Below, piece after piece: positions 41,760 to 54,600 of a stretch of DNA of 64,000 bases (position 1 is its first letter; every line of letters starts with the position of its first letter). The stretch covers positions 11,910,879-11,974,878 of the forward strand of contig CM034242.1 in NCBI GenBank assembly GCA_019916065.1, read 5' to 3'. A program made the position numbers and the translations under genes. This DNA is from Vitellaria paradoxa (taxonomy: Eukaryota > Streptophyta > Magnoliopsida > Ericales > Sapotaceae). The notes below the pieces were generated by a model. That model was not told the origin of the DNA. It was given only the letters and a program-made list of their open reading frames with translations, and did no database searches.

Positions 41760-44289
41760 AACCGAGCCTACGCGTGAAAGTGAGATTTTAAATTAGCCAT
41801 AAATAATTATCGATACCTCATCGTCGTTAATGGCTCTCGTACGTTGCCAATTTCGCCCGGTACAGAAACTGTCAGCGGCAGCTTGTTAGGTCAAACATTC
41901 AATCCATAATTATTAGCCGCCCAGGTTTGGTGAATTATTATTATTATTATTATTATTTTTATTTTTTTTTATTTAATACAAAATTTTAATTCCTAGTAGT
42001 TTTATTCCAAAACATTTCACTTTATTCTTAGGTATCGTTTGGCAGGTTAAGTTAATTGACTTATTTGTTTATTGACTTAATTGACTTATTTTTAAAATAA
42101 CCAAATTACTTTCTTACATTTTAATTTTTTTTTAAATCTTTAAAGACAAAAATGTTAAATTAATAAAAATTAAAAAATTAACTAAAAAAAGTCACATTTT
42201 TCTTTCCAAACAAAAACAACGTGGCTTTTTTTAATTAACTGATAACTAATTAAAAAACACTTATTTTACTCCCCAAACTAAGCCTTAGTATTATTTCAAA
42301 TTCTATTTTAGGATTTTTTAAATTATTAATAATACAAATCGTTAATTAATTCCAATATACCACATTTTATTCGTTTTATCAGTAAAAAAATTAGACCGTT
42401 CTTAGGGAAAATATATTAGCAAAATGATTACCAATGCGAGCGATTGTCATTAATTAAAAATTTAAATTCTTACTTACTAAAAAAGACTCAAATTTTAAAG
42501 TAAAATTTTAAATAAACACCAAGCCGCAATTAAGTTAGGACTTTTAAATGAAAGCTGTGAATAAAAATTATTGACTAGAAAATAAATGGTTAATAGAGTT
42601 GGTTTGAAGTGTTAAATTTGGTTAAAAATCTCCAATTTTCTTCCATTTCTTTTTAATTTCCTTCAACTTTTTTCATACCAAAAGTTTTCAACTTTTTTTT
42701 AATTTTTATCAATTTTTTTTATAATTTTTCTAACTTTCACCAACTTTTTCTAACTTATTCACATTTTTTGAGAAATACATTAAATACTCAACGACCCAAA
42801 ATTTGCTTACTTTTATTTTTTTACTAAAATTTGACATTCTGAACCGGCATTAATTTATTGACTCTCATAATAAATTCATAAATTTTTTTATTAGAAATAA
42901 TTTACAAGTTGATCGTTTTAAAAAATAAAATAATTATTTAAAACATGTAAATCAACAACTAATCCCCCAAATCACTTAATTTGGAATTTCGATCTTTTTT
43001 TTTAAAATAGTTTTTCTATTTAAATTTTGGATGGTTGATTTCACTGTAAGTTCATGTGTTTGAAAATTAAATAGATCTGTTAATGGAGCGGATTTGATCT
43101 AAATCTGACTTAGAAAAATCCAATAATATTAAACCAAATTTGTCCAATTAAATACATGACCCAATGGACTTAAATTTGTTGGGTTCAAAAAGTAATAGAA
43201 TGATTCGTCAAACTTATTATTTTTAAAAATAAAATATTTAAAAATAAAAATTAAAAAATTTACGTAAAATAAAATCAAATATTTTAACTATTTTACTCCA
43301 ATATATATATATATATATATATATACCATCTCTGGTATTTTTCTCTGTTGTCACAAGAGAAAATGCATCATCTTAAGCCAACGCCAAGTGAGGATAGCAC
43401 CTGCTATGAAATGAGCTAGACATGGAAGGAAATATTTAAAATTTTCATTTTCTGATCTACAATTTTTTTAAATTGATTTTTTTTTATCTACCATTCAAGT
43501 TGTTCAAAATATAGTTTTTCTTAATTAGAATGATACAGTACCTATTTTGAGATTCCTCTTCATCAATAGTTCTTCAATTTTTATTTTTAAATAAACATAA
43601 AATAATTCCTTTTGAGAAATTATTCAACCATAATATATACAAACAAAAAGAAAAAATGTTACTTCATTAGATTTTTGCTGCTTGTATATATATAACATAT
43701 TTTGAGTAAATTATATTTTTTTTATGAAATGATAATTTAAAAAAATATTTTTCAAAACAAGTCAAATCTGTCAGATATATAGATTTAGATTGGATCTTAT
43801 AAATCGGATCCAATTACTTTTAGATATAGATTAGATCCACTATAATTGGATTTGAATCTAACAAATTTGATTCTGATTTGCCTCATTGACAAGGTTTAAC
43901 TTTTCCTTAGGATCAAAAGATCCTTTTTTATTTTATATTATTTTTATTTAATTAAATTTTAATTTTTGAGTAATTTTAAATATATTATTCATATTTTCAA
44001 AGAAATTTAAAAATACAAAAATCATGTACAAACAAAAAAATTGACTTTTTTAAAATAAATTAATTTTTTTATCTGCACATGAATTTTTTATTATAGAATA
44101 TTTTTGTTGAAATTCTGAAAAATATACCAAAAAAATTATATAAAACAAAAAACAATTGAAATAAAACAACTAATTTTGAGTTATAAACCGATTGACCACT
44201 GACAATAGCATTTATGTTCACTTCGAAATTTTAACTTCTTGCTGATAACCGGTGATAAATAGTGACAAAATAATGAAATAATTTGTCAC
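41760..44289. other. AT-rich spacer
   Basis: No gene recognised. (ATT)n at about 41937..41957 and (AT)n at 43300..43325. Blocks near 43070..43170 and 43770..43880 contain GGATCCAATTA and AATTGGATTTGAAT pairs, suggesting a decayed fold-back repeat. Confidence 0.4.
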
Positions 44290-44303
44290 AAAAAAATAAC
44301 TAA

Positions 44304-46172
44304 CCAAACCAAACCAAGCCTTTTCTCACTAGATGGGGTCGGCTATATGGATTTGTCGACGCCAATTTGATCTGTTTAGGGGCATGTCCTCCGATAAATC
44401 TAGGTAGGTTAGGTCATGTTTAATGGTTTCTTTCCAGCTTCTCTTGGGTCTTCCTCTACCTCTCCTACTCCTGACAATCTCCATACTTTCACACCTTCTA
44501 AAAAGTGCCTCTACTGGACGCCTTCTAACATGTCCAAACCATCTTAATCGGTTTTCTCTCATTTTATCTTCAATCGGTGCTATTCCTACTTTGCCTCTAA
44601 TCTCCTCGTTCCTAATCCTATCTTTCCTTGTAATCCCGCACATCCACCTTAAAATCCTCATATCCGCAACTGCCATCTTCTGACCATGGTTATGCTTTAT
44701 TGCCCAACACTCTGATCCATATAGCAGCGCTGGTCTAACCGCTATCTTATAATACTTTTCTTTCACCTTGATGGGAATTTTTCAGTCGCACAAAACCCCC
44801 GAAGCACTCCTCCATTTGGTCCATCCAGCTTGAATCCTGTGACTTACATCAATATCAATCCCTCCATTTTGTTGCACCATAGATCCAAGGTACCTAAATT
44901 TATCTTTCTCTACAATCTTTTGTGTGCCTAAACTTACTTTTATACTACTCGTTATCCTACTTTGACTAAACTTACATTCCATATATTCCGTCTTGCATCG
45001 GCTTAGCCTAAACCCTTTTGTCTCTAACGTATCCCACCACAATTCTAGCTTAGCATTCACTCATTCTCTCGTCTCATCTACTAAAACAATATCATCTGCA
45101 AATAGCATACACCACGGCACCTCATCCTGAATATGTCTTGTAATCTCATCCATAACTAAAACAAACAAGTACGGGCTTAACGCTGAGCCTTGATGTAACC
45201 GAATCGTGATAGGAAACTCATTAGTCTCTTCACCAGTCGTCCGTATAGATGTCATGGCTCTATCATACATGTTCTTTATTGCCTCAATACATGCGACACA
45301 CGCTCCTTTTTTTTCCAATACTTTTCATAGAATCTCCCTAGGAACCCGATCATATGCATTCTCTAAATCGATGAATACCATATGTAAATCTTTTTTACCT
45401 TCTCTATACTGTTCCATTAACCTCCTCAAGAGAAAGATAGCCTCCATGGTTGATCTTCCAAGCATGAAACCAAATTGGTTTTCTGAAACGTTTGTTGTCC
45501 TTCTTAGTCTTCTCTCAATAACTCTCTCCCATAATTTCATCGTATAGCTCATCAATTTAATCTCACGATAGTTCGCACAGTTCTGAATATCTCATTTGTT
45601 CTTGTATATGGGTATAAGGATACTTTTCCTCCATGCATCAGGCATCTTCTTGCTCTTTAGCACTACATTAAAAAGTTTTGTCAACCAACTTATACCATCC
45701 TCTCCTAAGCACCTCCAAACCTCAATAGGGATACCATCTGGCCCAACCGCTTTCCCATTCTTCATCCTTTTTAATACTTCTTTTACTTCTTCCCTACTGA
45801 TTCTTCTATAGAACATAAAATTTAATTCTTCCCTAAAAGTGGTAAACTGCCAAAAATGTATGTCACTACTACTGCTTTCGTTAAATAACTTGTAGAAGTA
45901 GCTCTTCCAACGCTCCTTTATCTCCTCTTCCTTTACTAATACCTTTTCATCCTCATCCTTAATGCATTTAACTTGGTTTAAATCCTTGGTCCGTCTATCT
46001 CTAGATTTAGCAAGCTTGAATATCTCTCTTTCGCCCTCCTTAGTGTCAAGTCGCCTATATAAATCCTCAAATGTCTTTGCCTTAGCTTCACTAACTGCCT
46101 TTTTGGTTTCCCTTTTAGTTTCTCTATACCTCTCCAAGTTTGCTTCATTTCGGTCGTTTTGCCTGTCTCAAA
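44304..46172 (-). mobile_element. RTE-clade LINE, 5'-truncated, 14-bp TSD
   Basis: About 1.87 kb flanked by AAAAAAATAACTAA at 44290..44303 and 46173..46186. The minus-strand 3' end carries the GGGGTCGGCTATATGG-type terminus (on the plus strand) and a (GGTTT)n-like tail, as in plant RTE elements. The endonuclease part is absent, consistent with 5' truncation during target-primed reverse transcription. Confidence 0.85.
44329..46168 (-). pseudogene. RTE-type reverse transcriptase, four in-frame stops
   Basis: One continuous minus-strand frame runs the whole length. In-frame stop codons lie at about 45592, 45322, 45058 and 44779, with no frameshift. Visible features: an RT fingers region (GKAVGPDGIPIEVWRCLG), [20 protein letters not shown], the palm motif [21 protein letters not shown] and a C-terminal ALLYGSECWAIK. 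The N-terminal endonuclease is missing. With four stops and no endonuclease it cannot act autonomously. Confidence 0.9.
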
Positions 46173-46186
46173 AAAAAAATAACTAA

Positions 46187-47440
46187 ATGAAAAAAAAAAA
46201 GAAAGAAACCCATCATTGAAGTAATTTTAGAAACATCAAAACATTAGAGGTCAACGGGCAGACCGGTAAAATCAAGAAACCGAACCAAACGAATCATTTG
46301 ATTTGATTTTCTTAAATTATTTGATGACTATTATAAAAATTAAAAAATCGAGTAATTTTAATTTTCCCTTATGATTTAAGTAATTTATTAACTGGACTAA
46401 ATCAATATTATTTATAATATGTATGTTTTAAAAAAGGATAAAAAAATGTTCATGTATTTTTTAAAAAAAAATAAATAGCCACAAATGCATATATGGGTGT
46501 GTTTAGAATTGCATAAAATTGTATAAAATAGTATAAAATTGTAAAAGTAAATGTCTCGTAATTCATGCAGTGAGTGAAAAATTTAAATTTTATTATCTCG
46601 TAATTCGTATTTGTAAAGATTTGTAAGATTTTATTTTGTTTTATAAAACTCCAAACGGAGCCATATTGAAGTCTCTTAGCATAAGACATATAGAAGGGCA
46701 TTACTTAGTACAATTATACTCAGGCGACTAAGCAAGAACAAATAGTTTAACATAAACATGTTTTAAATAATGCAAACATTAGGATTATACCCACACTTGA
46801 CCATTTTAAGTGACCTTTATTATAATCGGTTAATAATGTCTTAAATTTTAAAATATAAATTTTTTGTTGGTAAATTATTTCCTATAAAACTATCAAATCA
46901 AACTAAATTAATGGTTTTTGTTTTAGTTCGATTTGTTATTGAATAGTTTGGTTATAATTTTAAAATATTTTAAGTCGATAATTTGCAGTTTGTTTAAATG
47001 TAATATCATGCCAAATTAAATTGAATTATGTGCGCACCTAATCAACAATCTAACAAAAATTCAAATATTAATATTGTAGGCTTATGAATATAGACACAAA
47101 AAAAAAAAAAAAAAAAAAATTGAATGCTTTGTTGTACAAGAAAGAAAATTTGACAAAATTTTTCAGAAAAATGATAAATGCACTATTTTATTAGTTTTTA
47201 TCACTCCATATTATTTTTTTTATTAAAGTTATTGTAAAATGTGAAAAGTTAATAAGGAAGTACAAATATTCCCAGCTAATTTTTTATAAGAGATGTTATA
47301 GACATTTACTTGACTGTGATTATTTAGTTTTAACTGTCCATTTATTTGAAGTTTTCGCAAAATACCCACGTAAATAAAAAGATAAGGATTTAGTCATAAC
47401 CCGCACTATGTGTCCTTGACAGTTAGCATTATATTTTTTG
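46187..47440. other. Spacer with decayed fold-back repeat split by a MITE
   Basis: About 46250..46440 (AACCGAACCAAACGAATCAT, TTTGATTTGATTTTC) and 46800..47040 (ATCAAATCAAACTAAATTAA, AGTTCGATTTG) look like the two arms of one inverted repeat. The element 46495..46662 sits between them. Poly-A at about 47096..47119. No gene seen. Confidence 0.4.
46495..46662. mobile_element. MITE family C
   Basis: Left end GGGTGTGTTTAGAATTGCAT; right end CTCCAAACGGAGCC. ATAT flanks both sides (46491..46494, 46663..46666). The interior has TAATTCATGCAGTGAG, shared with 41605 and, more loosely, 62085. Confidence 0.55.
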
Positions 47441-47444
47441 AATT

Positions 47445-50400
47445 TCTTTTTTTTTCTTTTATCAACTAGAAACAAATTCAATTAATAAAAATTAACCGCT
47501 GTCTAATACAAGATTAGCCTTAATATGCGCTTTCATCACAACATTCCTAGAGACTTTCCTAATACAATAATAACTAAACTTTGTCAATGCATACTCTAAA
47601 TCACAAAACAAATTTCTAATCTTCCAATTATATAACTACTTCTGCTAAACATATTTAATAAGCAATTCATAGTCCGTCAAAACATTGAGTCTTGCACATC
47701 TTAACTCTTGCACCTAGTCCAAAGTTTTTACATATGCCAACGTTTCTGTAATCAGAGCTGACGAAGCTTTCAATTCCTCTACCCTTCAAGCCATGGTCTA
47801 TCCTCTTGAATCTTGAATCATCCAAGCTCTTGCCGCCCTACCTATTGTTGCTCTCTATGCACCATCTACCAATATGACTATCTCATAACCCAATTTCGGT
47901 ACAATATCCCTATTCACTTGCAACACTTTTTTCCTTCTTAACATTTTGATTGTCTTTAGCAGTATCACATTTATCCTGCAACATGTAACTTGCATCCAGC
48001 TTTTTAGACAAATAAACCATGTTAGTAAAATTCCATATCATATACAAGATTGCATTTAACTCCTCGTCTACTTTCTTAAACACCATTTTATTCCTAGCAC
48101 ACCAAATTGTCCACAAAACTGTTATGAACCTACTTATATTTTCTTTATCTGCACCAATTTCAAAAATATGTCTAATCCACCATGTAATAGTGGCATGATT
48201 AAAATCATCAATCCTTACTCCCAATGTTGATCCAAACCATATAACTCTAGTCATATCACATTCCATAAAAATGTGATTTTTTGTCTTTTGGTTTTGCCTG
48301 TAGAATTGACATTCTCCATCCACTTTCACTTCTCTTTTGATTAAATTCTCTTTTATAGGTAACAAATTGTAGAGTACCTTCTAAATAAAAAACTTTCACT
48401 TCCTCAAAAATCCCATTGTCCACAAACCGCTCCAAATGTTGTTTCTACTTCTTTGTACCAGTTTATCTTATCCCTTATAACTCTCTTTAGATTATTTAAT
48501 CCACCTTTTAAACTATAGAAATATGCTATTTTAACAAAAAATTCCCCATTCTTTATACTAGCCCAAAGCCATTCATCTTTCATAAACTCAACTGGCACAT
48601 AGATATTCTGAATTGCATCAACCATCCTTTCAGAAAAGAAACATCTTAACAACGGTATACGCCAATATTTATTATTAAAATTATAAAAATCTGCTACCAT
48701 GCAAGAAACACCATTCACATTTTTTCTTCCTAATATATAAGGATTGTCAAACCCTGGAATCCACTGAGATTTGAAAACATCAATGTTCATCAGAGACCCC
48801 ACTCTACAAAATAAACTCTTCTTTGGTAAATCTCTACCCCAAAATATACTCTTCCATCCCCACGATACATCCACCACCGTCCTAACCTTTAGGATGTCAT
48901 TGCTCTTGCAATACTTAGCCCTAAAGAATATTGACAACAAAGTGTCTGGTTGTTTAAGAATCTTACATTCTACCTTAGCAAGAAAAGCTTGATTAAAATG
49001 TCTCAAATCCTTTAACCTTAGCCCATTTTCACTAATTGTTTTACGTAACTCATCCTATTTTGTCCAACAAACCCCTCGTTCTCTCTCTTCTTCCAATGAA
49101 AAGAAATCATAGCTCTCTTAATTTTTCTATTAACATTCTTCACAATCCTAAACACTAACATAATATAGATTGGAATTGTAGTTAGACAATGTTTGACTAA
49201 CAGTACTCTCCCACCAAAATACAGTAATTGTGTTTTCTAATTTTGGATCCCACTAAGCAACTTCTATTCCAAATTCTTAAAAATTATTGACTTGGGCAAT
49301 GTGAAGTCCATCAAGGAACCGAAATATTTTTTCAACTCACTTACGATCTTGATATTTAAAATATTCTTCAACACCATTTTATAGAAGGTGAAATCACAAT
49401 CTCCAACTTATGCACATTGATTATTTAACCCGCTTGATTACAATATGCATCTAAAATCCATTTCAAACAAAACACATTTGACATATTAAATTCTTTAAAA
49501 ATGAAACTATCATCTACAAAAAATAAATGTGACACTTAAGGAGCATTTTTGCGAATAGAAATCTCTTTATAAGCTTTACTTCTACTTATATGTTCAAAAG
49601 CTGCGGGCAGTGCCACCACACACATAATAAACAAACATGATGACAATGGATCTCCTTGCCTTAACCCACGCTGTGATTCAAAGAACTCCATCTTCCTCCT
49701 ATTAAAAAGCATATCATAAGAAATAATAGAAATACAACTATTAATTAGAGTGAGCCACTTATTACTAAACCCACCCCATGACCTCCATGATTTTCAATAC
49801 AAACTCCCACTTAATTCTATCATAAGCTTTGTTTATGTCTACTTTTAATGCAAAAAACAATTAACCCATTTTCCTTCTTTGTATGAAATGCAAGATTTCT
49901 TACGCTATCAAGATATTATCTGAAATAGCTGTGGCTGGCACAAAAGCATTCTAATAGCATGAAATTAAACTAGGCAAAACAATTCTTAACCTATAACCTA
50001 ACACTTTAGCAATAATTTTGCACATGACATTACATAAACTTATAGGTTTGAAATCATTTATAGTCATGGAATGACTATTCTTAGGAATAAGCACAATAAG
50101 AGTTCTATTAGTTTCCTTCAACATCCACTCCGCTCCCCAAAAAGATTTAACTGCCAAAATCACTTGCTTGCCTACTATATGCCAATATTTCTGAAAAAAA
50201 TTTAGCTGGGAACATATATGGCCCTGGTGCTTTATTTCGGCCCATTCTAAAGATTGCTTCCTTTATTGTTGCATCATCGAGTTAAGAATCTAACCATCTC
50301 TTTTGATCCTAACTCAGCCTCTTCGTCACTGTCAAAGAAACATCAAAACTATTAGGATATTCAAATTAAGTATTATTTCTTCCCCCATAGATATTCTTAA

Positions 50401-50790
50401 AATGCCAAACCACAAAGCTTTTGATTTTATCTTGATTCCAACAAATATCATTTTCTTCAATATCCAATCTATTGATAATATTCCTTACCTTCTTATACGT
50501 TGCTGCCAAATGAAAAAAACCTTGTATTTTATCACAATTAGCAAACTAATTCTAATTAGCCCTTTGCATCCAATATATCCCCTCTTTGTGCAACAAATCT
50601 TCTAATATTTTTGACTCCCCTAGAAAATTAGTCGTAACCTCAACTTCCCCCATATTTGCCCCTACTTCATTTTGCCAATGATTCACAATCATATTCTAAT
50701 CTTCTATCATTTGTTTCAATTTCATTAGTGAGACCCTCTTCCGATTGTTTAATGATTTAATAGAATTTTCTATCTTTAAATTATTCAAAG
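47445..50790 (-). mobile_element. L1-type LINE, decayed
   Basis: Minus-strand non-LTR element. A poly-T run on the plus strand (about 47440..47460) corresponds to its 3' poly(A) tail. ORF2 fragments appear in the order expected for L1 (RT, zf-RVT, RNase H) up to about 50790. No TSD was identified and the 5' boundary is approximate. Confidence 0.75.
47600..50780 (-). pseudogene. L1 ORF2-like polyprotein, many stops and frameshifts
   Basis: From the N-terminal side: a region upstream of RT with GRNKAPGP (about 50250); LIVLIPKNSHSMTINDFKPI, then SLCNVMCKIIAKVL (49951..50163); RGLRQGDPLS (about 49660); the palm motif FVDDSF (about 49530; canonical FADD); a zf-RVT-like segment with CQFYRQNQKTKNHIFMECD and ITVLWTIWCARNKMVFKK (47910..48365); and an RNase H-like trace with IGRAARAWMIQDSRG (about 47830). 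Multiple frame changes mean it is inactive. Confidence 0.8.
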
Positions 50791-50799
50791 TAATGGAGA

Positions 50800-52217
50800 A
50801 CCCGGCTTAGGAGTTTATGGAAAAAACTATTTTTTCCAATATGTCATACTTTTTGGTTTTAACATTGAGAAGTAATTATAATATAACTTTACAAAATCTA
50901 TATATTTACAGTGTCACAAATTTTTATTTTAGATAAAACATATTTCACCTCTTTTTGGTGTTGATTTGAAGATATTATTTCACAAAAATATCTTTTGATA
51001 AATGTAAAAAAGTTTAAGAGAATTTTTGTGAAATCATTTTCTCTATCTTCACTTAACAAAACAGAAGTTTTTTCTCATTTTTCATTTTTTGATCCTTCCT
51101 AGACTTTTAGCCAACTTAAAATATTTCCTTGTAATGTTCTTGTTATATAGTCTACGAATCTTTTCTTATCCCATGTATTTTTATAATGTGTTATGATAAT
51201 AGACATGATTTGTGCCTATTCTTCAATAATGCTTTCATAATCTCTGATATATATATCATTGGGGTTTAGATATATCTCGTTTGTAGCAACATTAAATTTA
51301 TTTAAGTCTTCCCTTTTAAAAAGACTAGGTTCATATTCGCCTTTAACGTAAATTTCATCAGAGCTAGATTCATCTTCTTTCTTTACATGGATATCTTCAA
51401 AAGAAGTTCTTTTTCCAGTAACTGATTTAGTTTCTAGATCTTTATCTAGGTGCTCTGATGTTCTTACTTTTTTCTTTCTAAGGTTTTTGTCTAGGTTTAA
51501 AGCTTTATCTAGATTTTTGCTAGTTCCTCATCTAATTCTCGATCAACTGTTATTTCAATTTTAGAATCAATTTCATTTTCATTCATCACGCTAGTTATGC
51601 AGTATTCTTCATCTAAATTTTTAGAATCAAAATCTAAAGTGAACACATATTCGTATTTTTTAAATAGGCTCTCATGTTAATTATAAAGAGTTTGCATCTA
51701 GTTGAACAATTTATCTCTCTCTTTTACATCATTCTCTTGCTTATATCTAGATCTCGAATATTTTAATGTTTATTTGTTAGCTCAGAAATCTTTATAAGTT
51801 TTCTCCTTAGTAATGTTTTTTACTATTAAGATTTTATCAAATTTTCTTTTTCCTCCTTTGTATAAGGTAGAAACTTTATCATCTTCATTTGCTTGAAGAT
51901 TAGATGTTTCACCTTCATAGTCTTTATTGATTACTTGTTCCAGCAAAATTTTTATATTTACTCGTAGATCGATACTATTTATTTTATTTATTTAATTTTC
52001 TATTTTGTTTAGAGTACCAATAGTTTCAAACATACTATCTAGTAAGAAATTTAAAGTTCTAGCAATACTTAGACTATTAGGTTTTTTTTTTTTTTTTTTT
52101 TTTTTCAGAAACATGAACTTAATGTTCAAAAACTTCTTTTCCATTTTCTCCTACACAAAAAAATCTTTTATTACTATTATGAGTCATTTCCAATTTGTTT
52201 ATCCTTAAATGACATCA
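50800..52217 (-). pseudogene. Decayed coding region, possible endogenous pararetrovirus (right part)
   Basis: On the minus strand long stretches read as protein-like text with scattered stops: a Lys/Glu-rich, coiled-coil-like segment (about 51780..52070), an acidic Ser/Asp/Glu-rich stretch (about 51320..51420), then DKKRFVDYITRTLQGN (about 51130). An acidic lead followed by such a block recalls caulimovirid coat proteins, and the coiled coil recalls a virion-associated protein, but no diagnostic zinc knuckle or RT was found. Breaks include many stops and a 23-base poly-T interruption at about 52083. Identity is tentative; it could be another gag-like gene. Confidence 0.35.
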
Positions 52218-52222
52218 CTCAT

Positions 52223-52684
52223 TGTAATAACCCAGATTTTTTTATTTAATTTAATTTAAAAATTTTTACTAGATAAATTTAGTTTGCTATTTAAATTTAA
52301 TTATTTGTAATTTTTGGATTTTTATTTAAAAAGATTAATTTTTGGTTATATTTGAAAATATTTTTAAATTTTAGAAAAAAAAGTGTAATTTTCTTAAACT
52401 TATGAGGAATAGGAAATTAATTAGTTGGTTTGGGTTAAATTTTTGTTACTATAAATATATAAGATTGTATTTATTTTAATAAATTAAATAAAATCCTAAG
52501 TGAAAGGAAGAGAGACGGAGAGAAGAGAGAAGAAGAAGAGACGGCGGCTTGGGCCTCTTTCCAATTGCCGATTCATCCAAGTGCTGAATCAAGTAAGGGG
52601 CGGAACCTTTTTGATTACTCTGTTTTCTTTTCTTTTTGATATTCAATCAATGCAGTGAACTGGGATTACCTGTTTATATGTATG

Positions 52685-52722
<38 letters not shown>

Positions 52723-54307
52723 CGCGCGCGCGTTATAAGCATATGCCGTAGAAAAGCAAATAGAGTTGGTAATTAATTGATCACACAGGTGATCAAATTG
52801 ATGTAAAGTCTCTCATGCGTAATGATTATTCTGTGCAAAGTCTTTTGGTGGATGACGTCACATGAAATAATAAATTAATTAAATAAATTTCTTTTTTTTT
52901 GTCTTATATGTAATGAATGAAAGTTAGTTTAGATATATGTGTGTGTGTGTGTGAGAGAAATTTTAAGAATGACGGCTGATAGAAATAAATATTCCACTTT
53001 TATTTTTTTTGGTGAAATTTATAATTTCACAAAGTTATTGGTTTGCCTAGTTTGCTGCCATTGAATGATTGAAAGTGATTAAATTGTTTGTCCGTTAGTT
53101 ACACGTCATGTATGCTCATATTTAATATGTTGGTCACAAAAATACTTTTATTAAATTAATTGATTGCAAAAGACCTTCCGTGAGGTTGCTAAGTGAATTT
53201 TCCATGTGTGCATATACACGGGTCACCCACATTAATGATAATTAGAGGAGGCCTTTTCTAGAAAGTTTGATAATTAAGGATTTAATAAACACTAATGATA
53301 CTTTTAATGCATAATTAAGAATTTAATCTATATAAATGGTACTTTTAATACTTAAGTTGGTATGTTGAGTAACTTTTGAAGTGACTTAGTATGAGAAAAT
53401 TTTGATATTTTATTTTGTTTAGATTGAGGGGTACTGAAAATATTGGGTATACGTACCCAAGGGTTGAGAGTCCCGAAACCCACGCGGGGGTGATAATCGA
53501 GTCCACTAGACTAGTAACCTATGAACGATACATATGCCTAAGAGTGGCATATTAGATTCCTGAGGCTTCGGCCTAGGAAGTAGACACCGAATGATGGTGT
53601 ATATTAGTTAGGTCATGTTTCTACGGGACAACCAAGCAGACATCAATGAATGATGTATATTGGTTGCGTTTTGTTTCCACGAACAACTAAGGAGCGGTAC
53701 CTTGAAATTTAATTGTTTTTCTTTGATGTGTTGTGTGGTGCTGAAACACAATTAAATTGTAACGAAGACAGATTGATAAAAAATTTAAATTCCTGTTTGA
53801 AATTGCTACCTGTGCATAATTGTTTCACTTAGTAGCATGCTAGGGTATACTGCATTTATATTATTATTATTAAGGTTCTGAGCACACGTGGTATTAATGC
53901 TAAACCCCTTACAGCTTGCGATGCAGGTAATGAAATTGAGTTACGCGCAGGACCTAATTACCTTGGAAATTAGGAATTTATTTATTTGCTTTTATTTAAT
54001 TACATTAGAATTTTCTATAGAGAATTATTTTTTAGTGAATTGTAATAAGCCTTTGTTTGTGGAGTTATTATTAATTATTTTATCAAGTTTTGGGAGAATA
54101 TTTGGGCTTAGTTTTTTGGAGCTTATTGCCTGGTCGACTTTGACTAAGACATTTATTTAAATTTAAAGTTTAGTTTTATTTATTTTTATTTTTTTATTGC
54201 TCTATAGAGTGTGTGTATAACTCTGACGAATGACAGGAAAAGTTGTTAAAATATGTATTATTTATCTTTTATTCACGTGCTCGGGTTATGAAATTTGGGA
54301 TGTGACA
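52223..54307. mobile_element. Solo LTR, 2085 bp, with 5-bp TSD
   Basis: Starts TGTAATAACCC and ends GGGATGTGACA (TG...CA). Flanked by perfect CTCAT at 52218..52222 and 54308..54312. No internal retrotransposon region or second LTR is present, so it most likely formed by LTR-LTR recombination. The TGTAATAACCC...GTGACA termini and length suit a Ty3/gypsy chromovirus of the Tekay/Del kind; that assignment is from memory of the family. Confidence 0.85.
52683..52733. repeat. Compound (TA)n(TG)n(CG)n microsatellite
   Basis: Consecutive TA, TG and CG dinucleotide runs inside the solo LTR. A separate (TG)n lies at about 52937..52952. The alternating purine-pyrimidine stretch has Z-DNA-forming potential. 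Confidence 0.9.
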
Positions 54308-54312
54308 CTCAT

Positions 54313-54600
54313 AAACTCAGATTTAGTTTTAAATAACCCTAAACATGCCTAGCAATGGTTAAAAAATGGATTAGAATTGGCTAAATCTTCTACACTTAAG
54401 ATTTCTTGATTTTGAAATAATTTTTAATAACTATAAGAGAATTGAAATTATAGATTCAAGTTCACAATTCTTATTAAAGATAAGAGATTAAAACAGAATC
54501 TTCTTTTCTTTTTAAACTTTCATAAATTATAAAGAGAGGAATATGTAATTTTATCTAATGCTGGAGGGACCTATTAATTTTGTCACGCAAGAACAAATAT
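54313..54600 (-). pseudogene. Decayed coding region continuing beyond the solo LTR (left part)
   Basis: On the minus strand one frame shows protein-like text (TKLIGPSSIR, then LLKIISKSRNLK) with several stops, and it runs up to the CTCAT duplication. With the LTR and one CTCAT ignored, it abuts the coding-like text at 52217. This places the LTR insertion inside an older coding region. The protein family is not recognised with confidence. Confidence 0.3.

Noticed and set aside
45206..45547. 113-codon plus-strand ORF
   Set aside because: Antisense shadow of the RTE reverse transcriptase.
52005..52208. 67-codon plus-strand ORF
   Set aside because: Antisense to protein-like minus-strand text and contains a poly-T/poly-Phe run.
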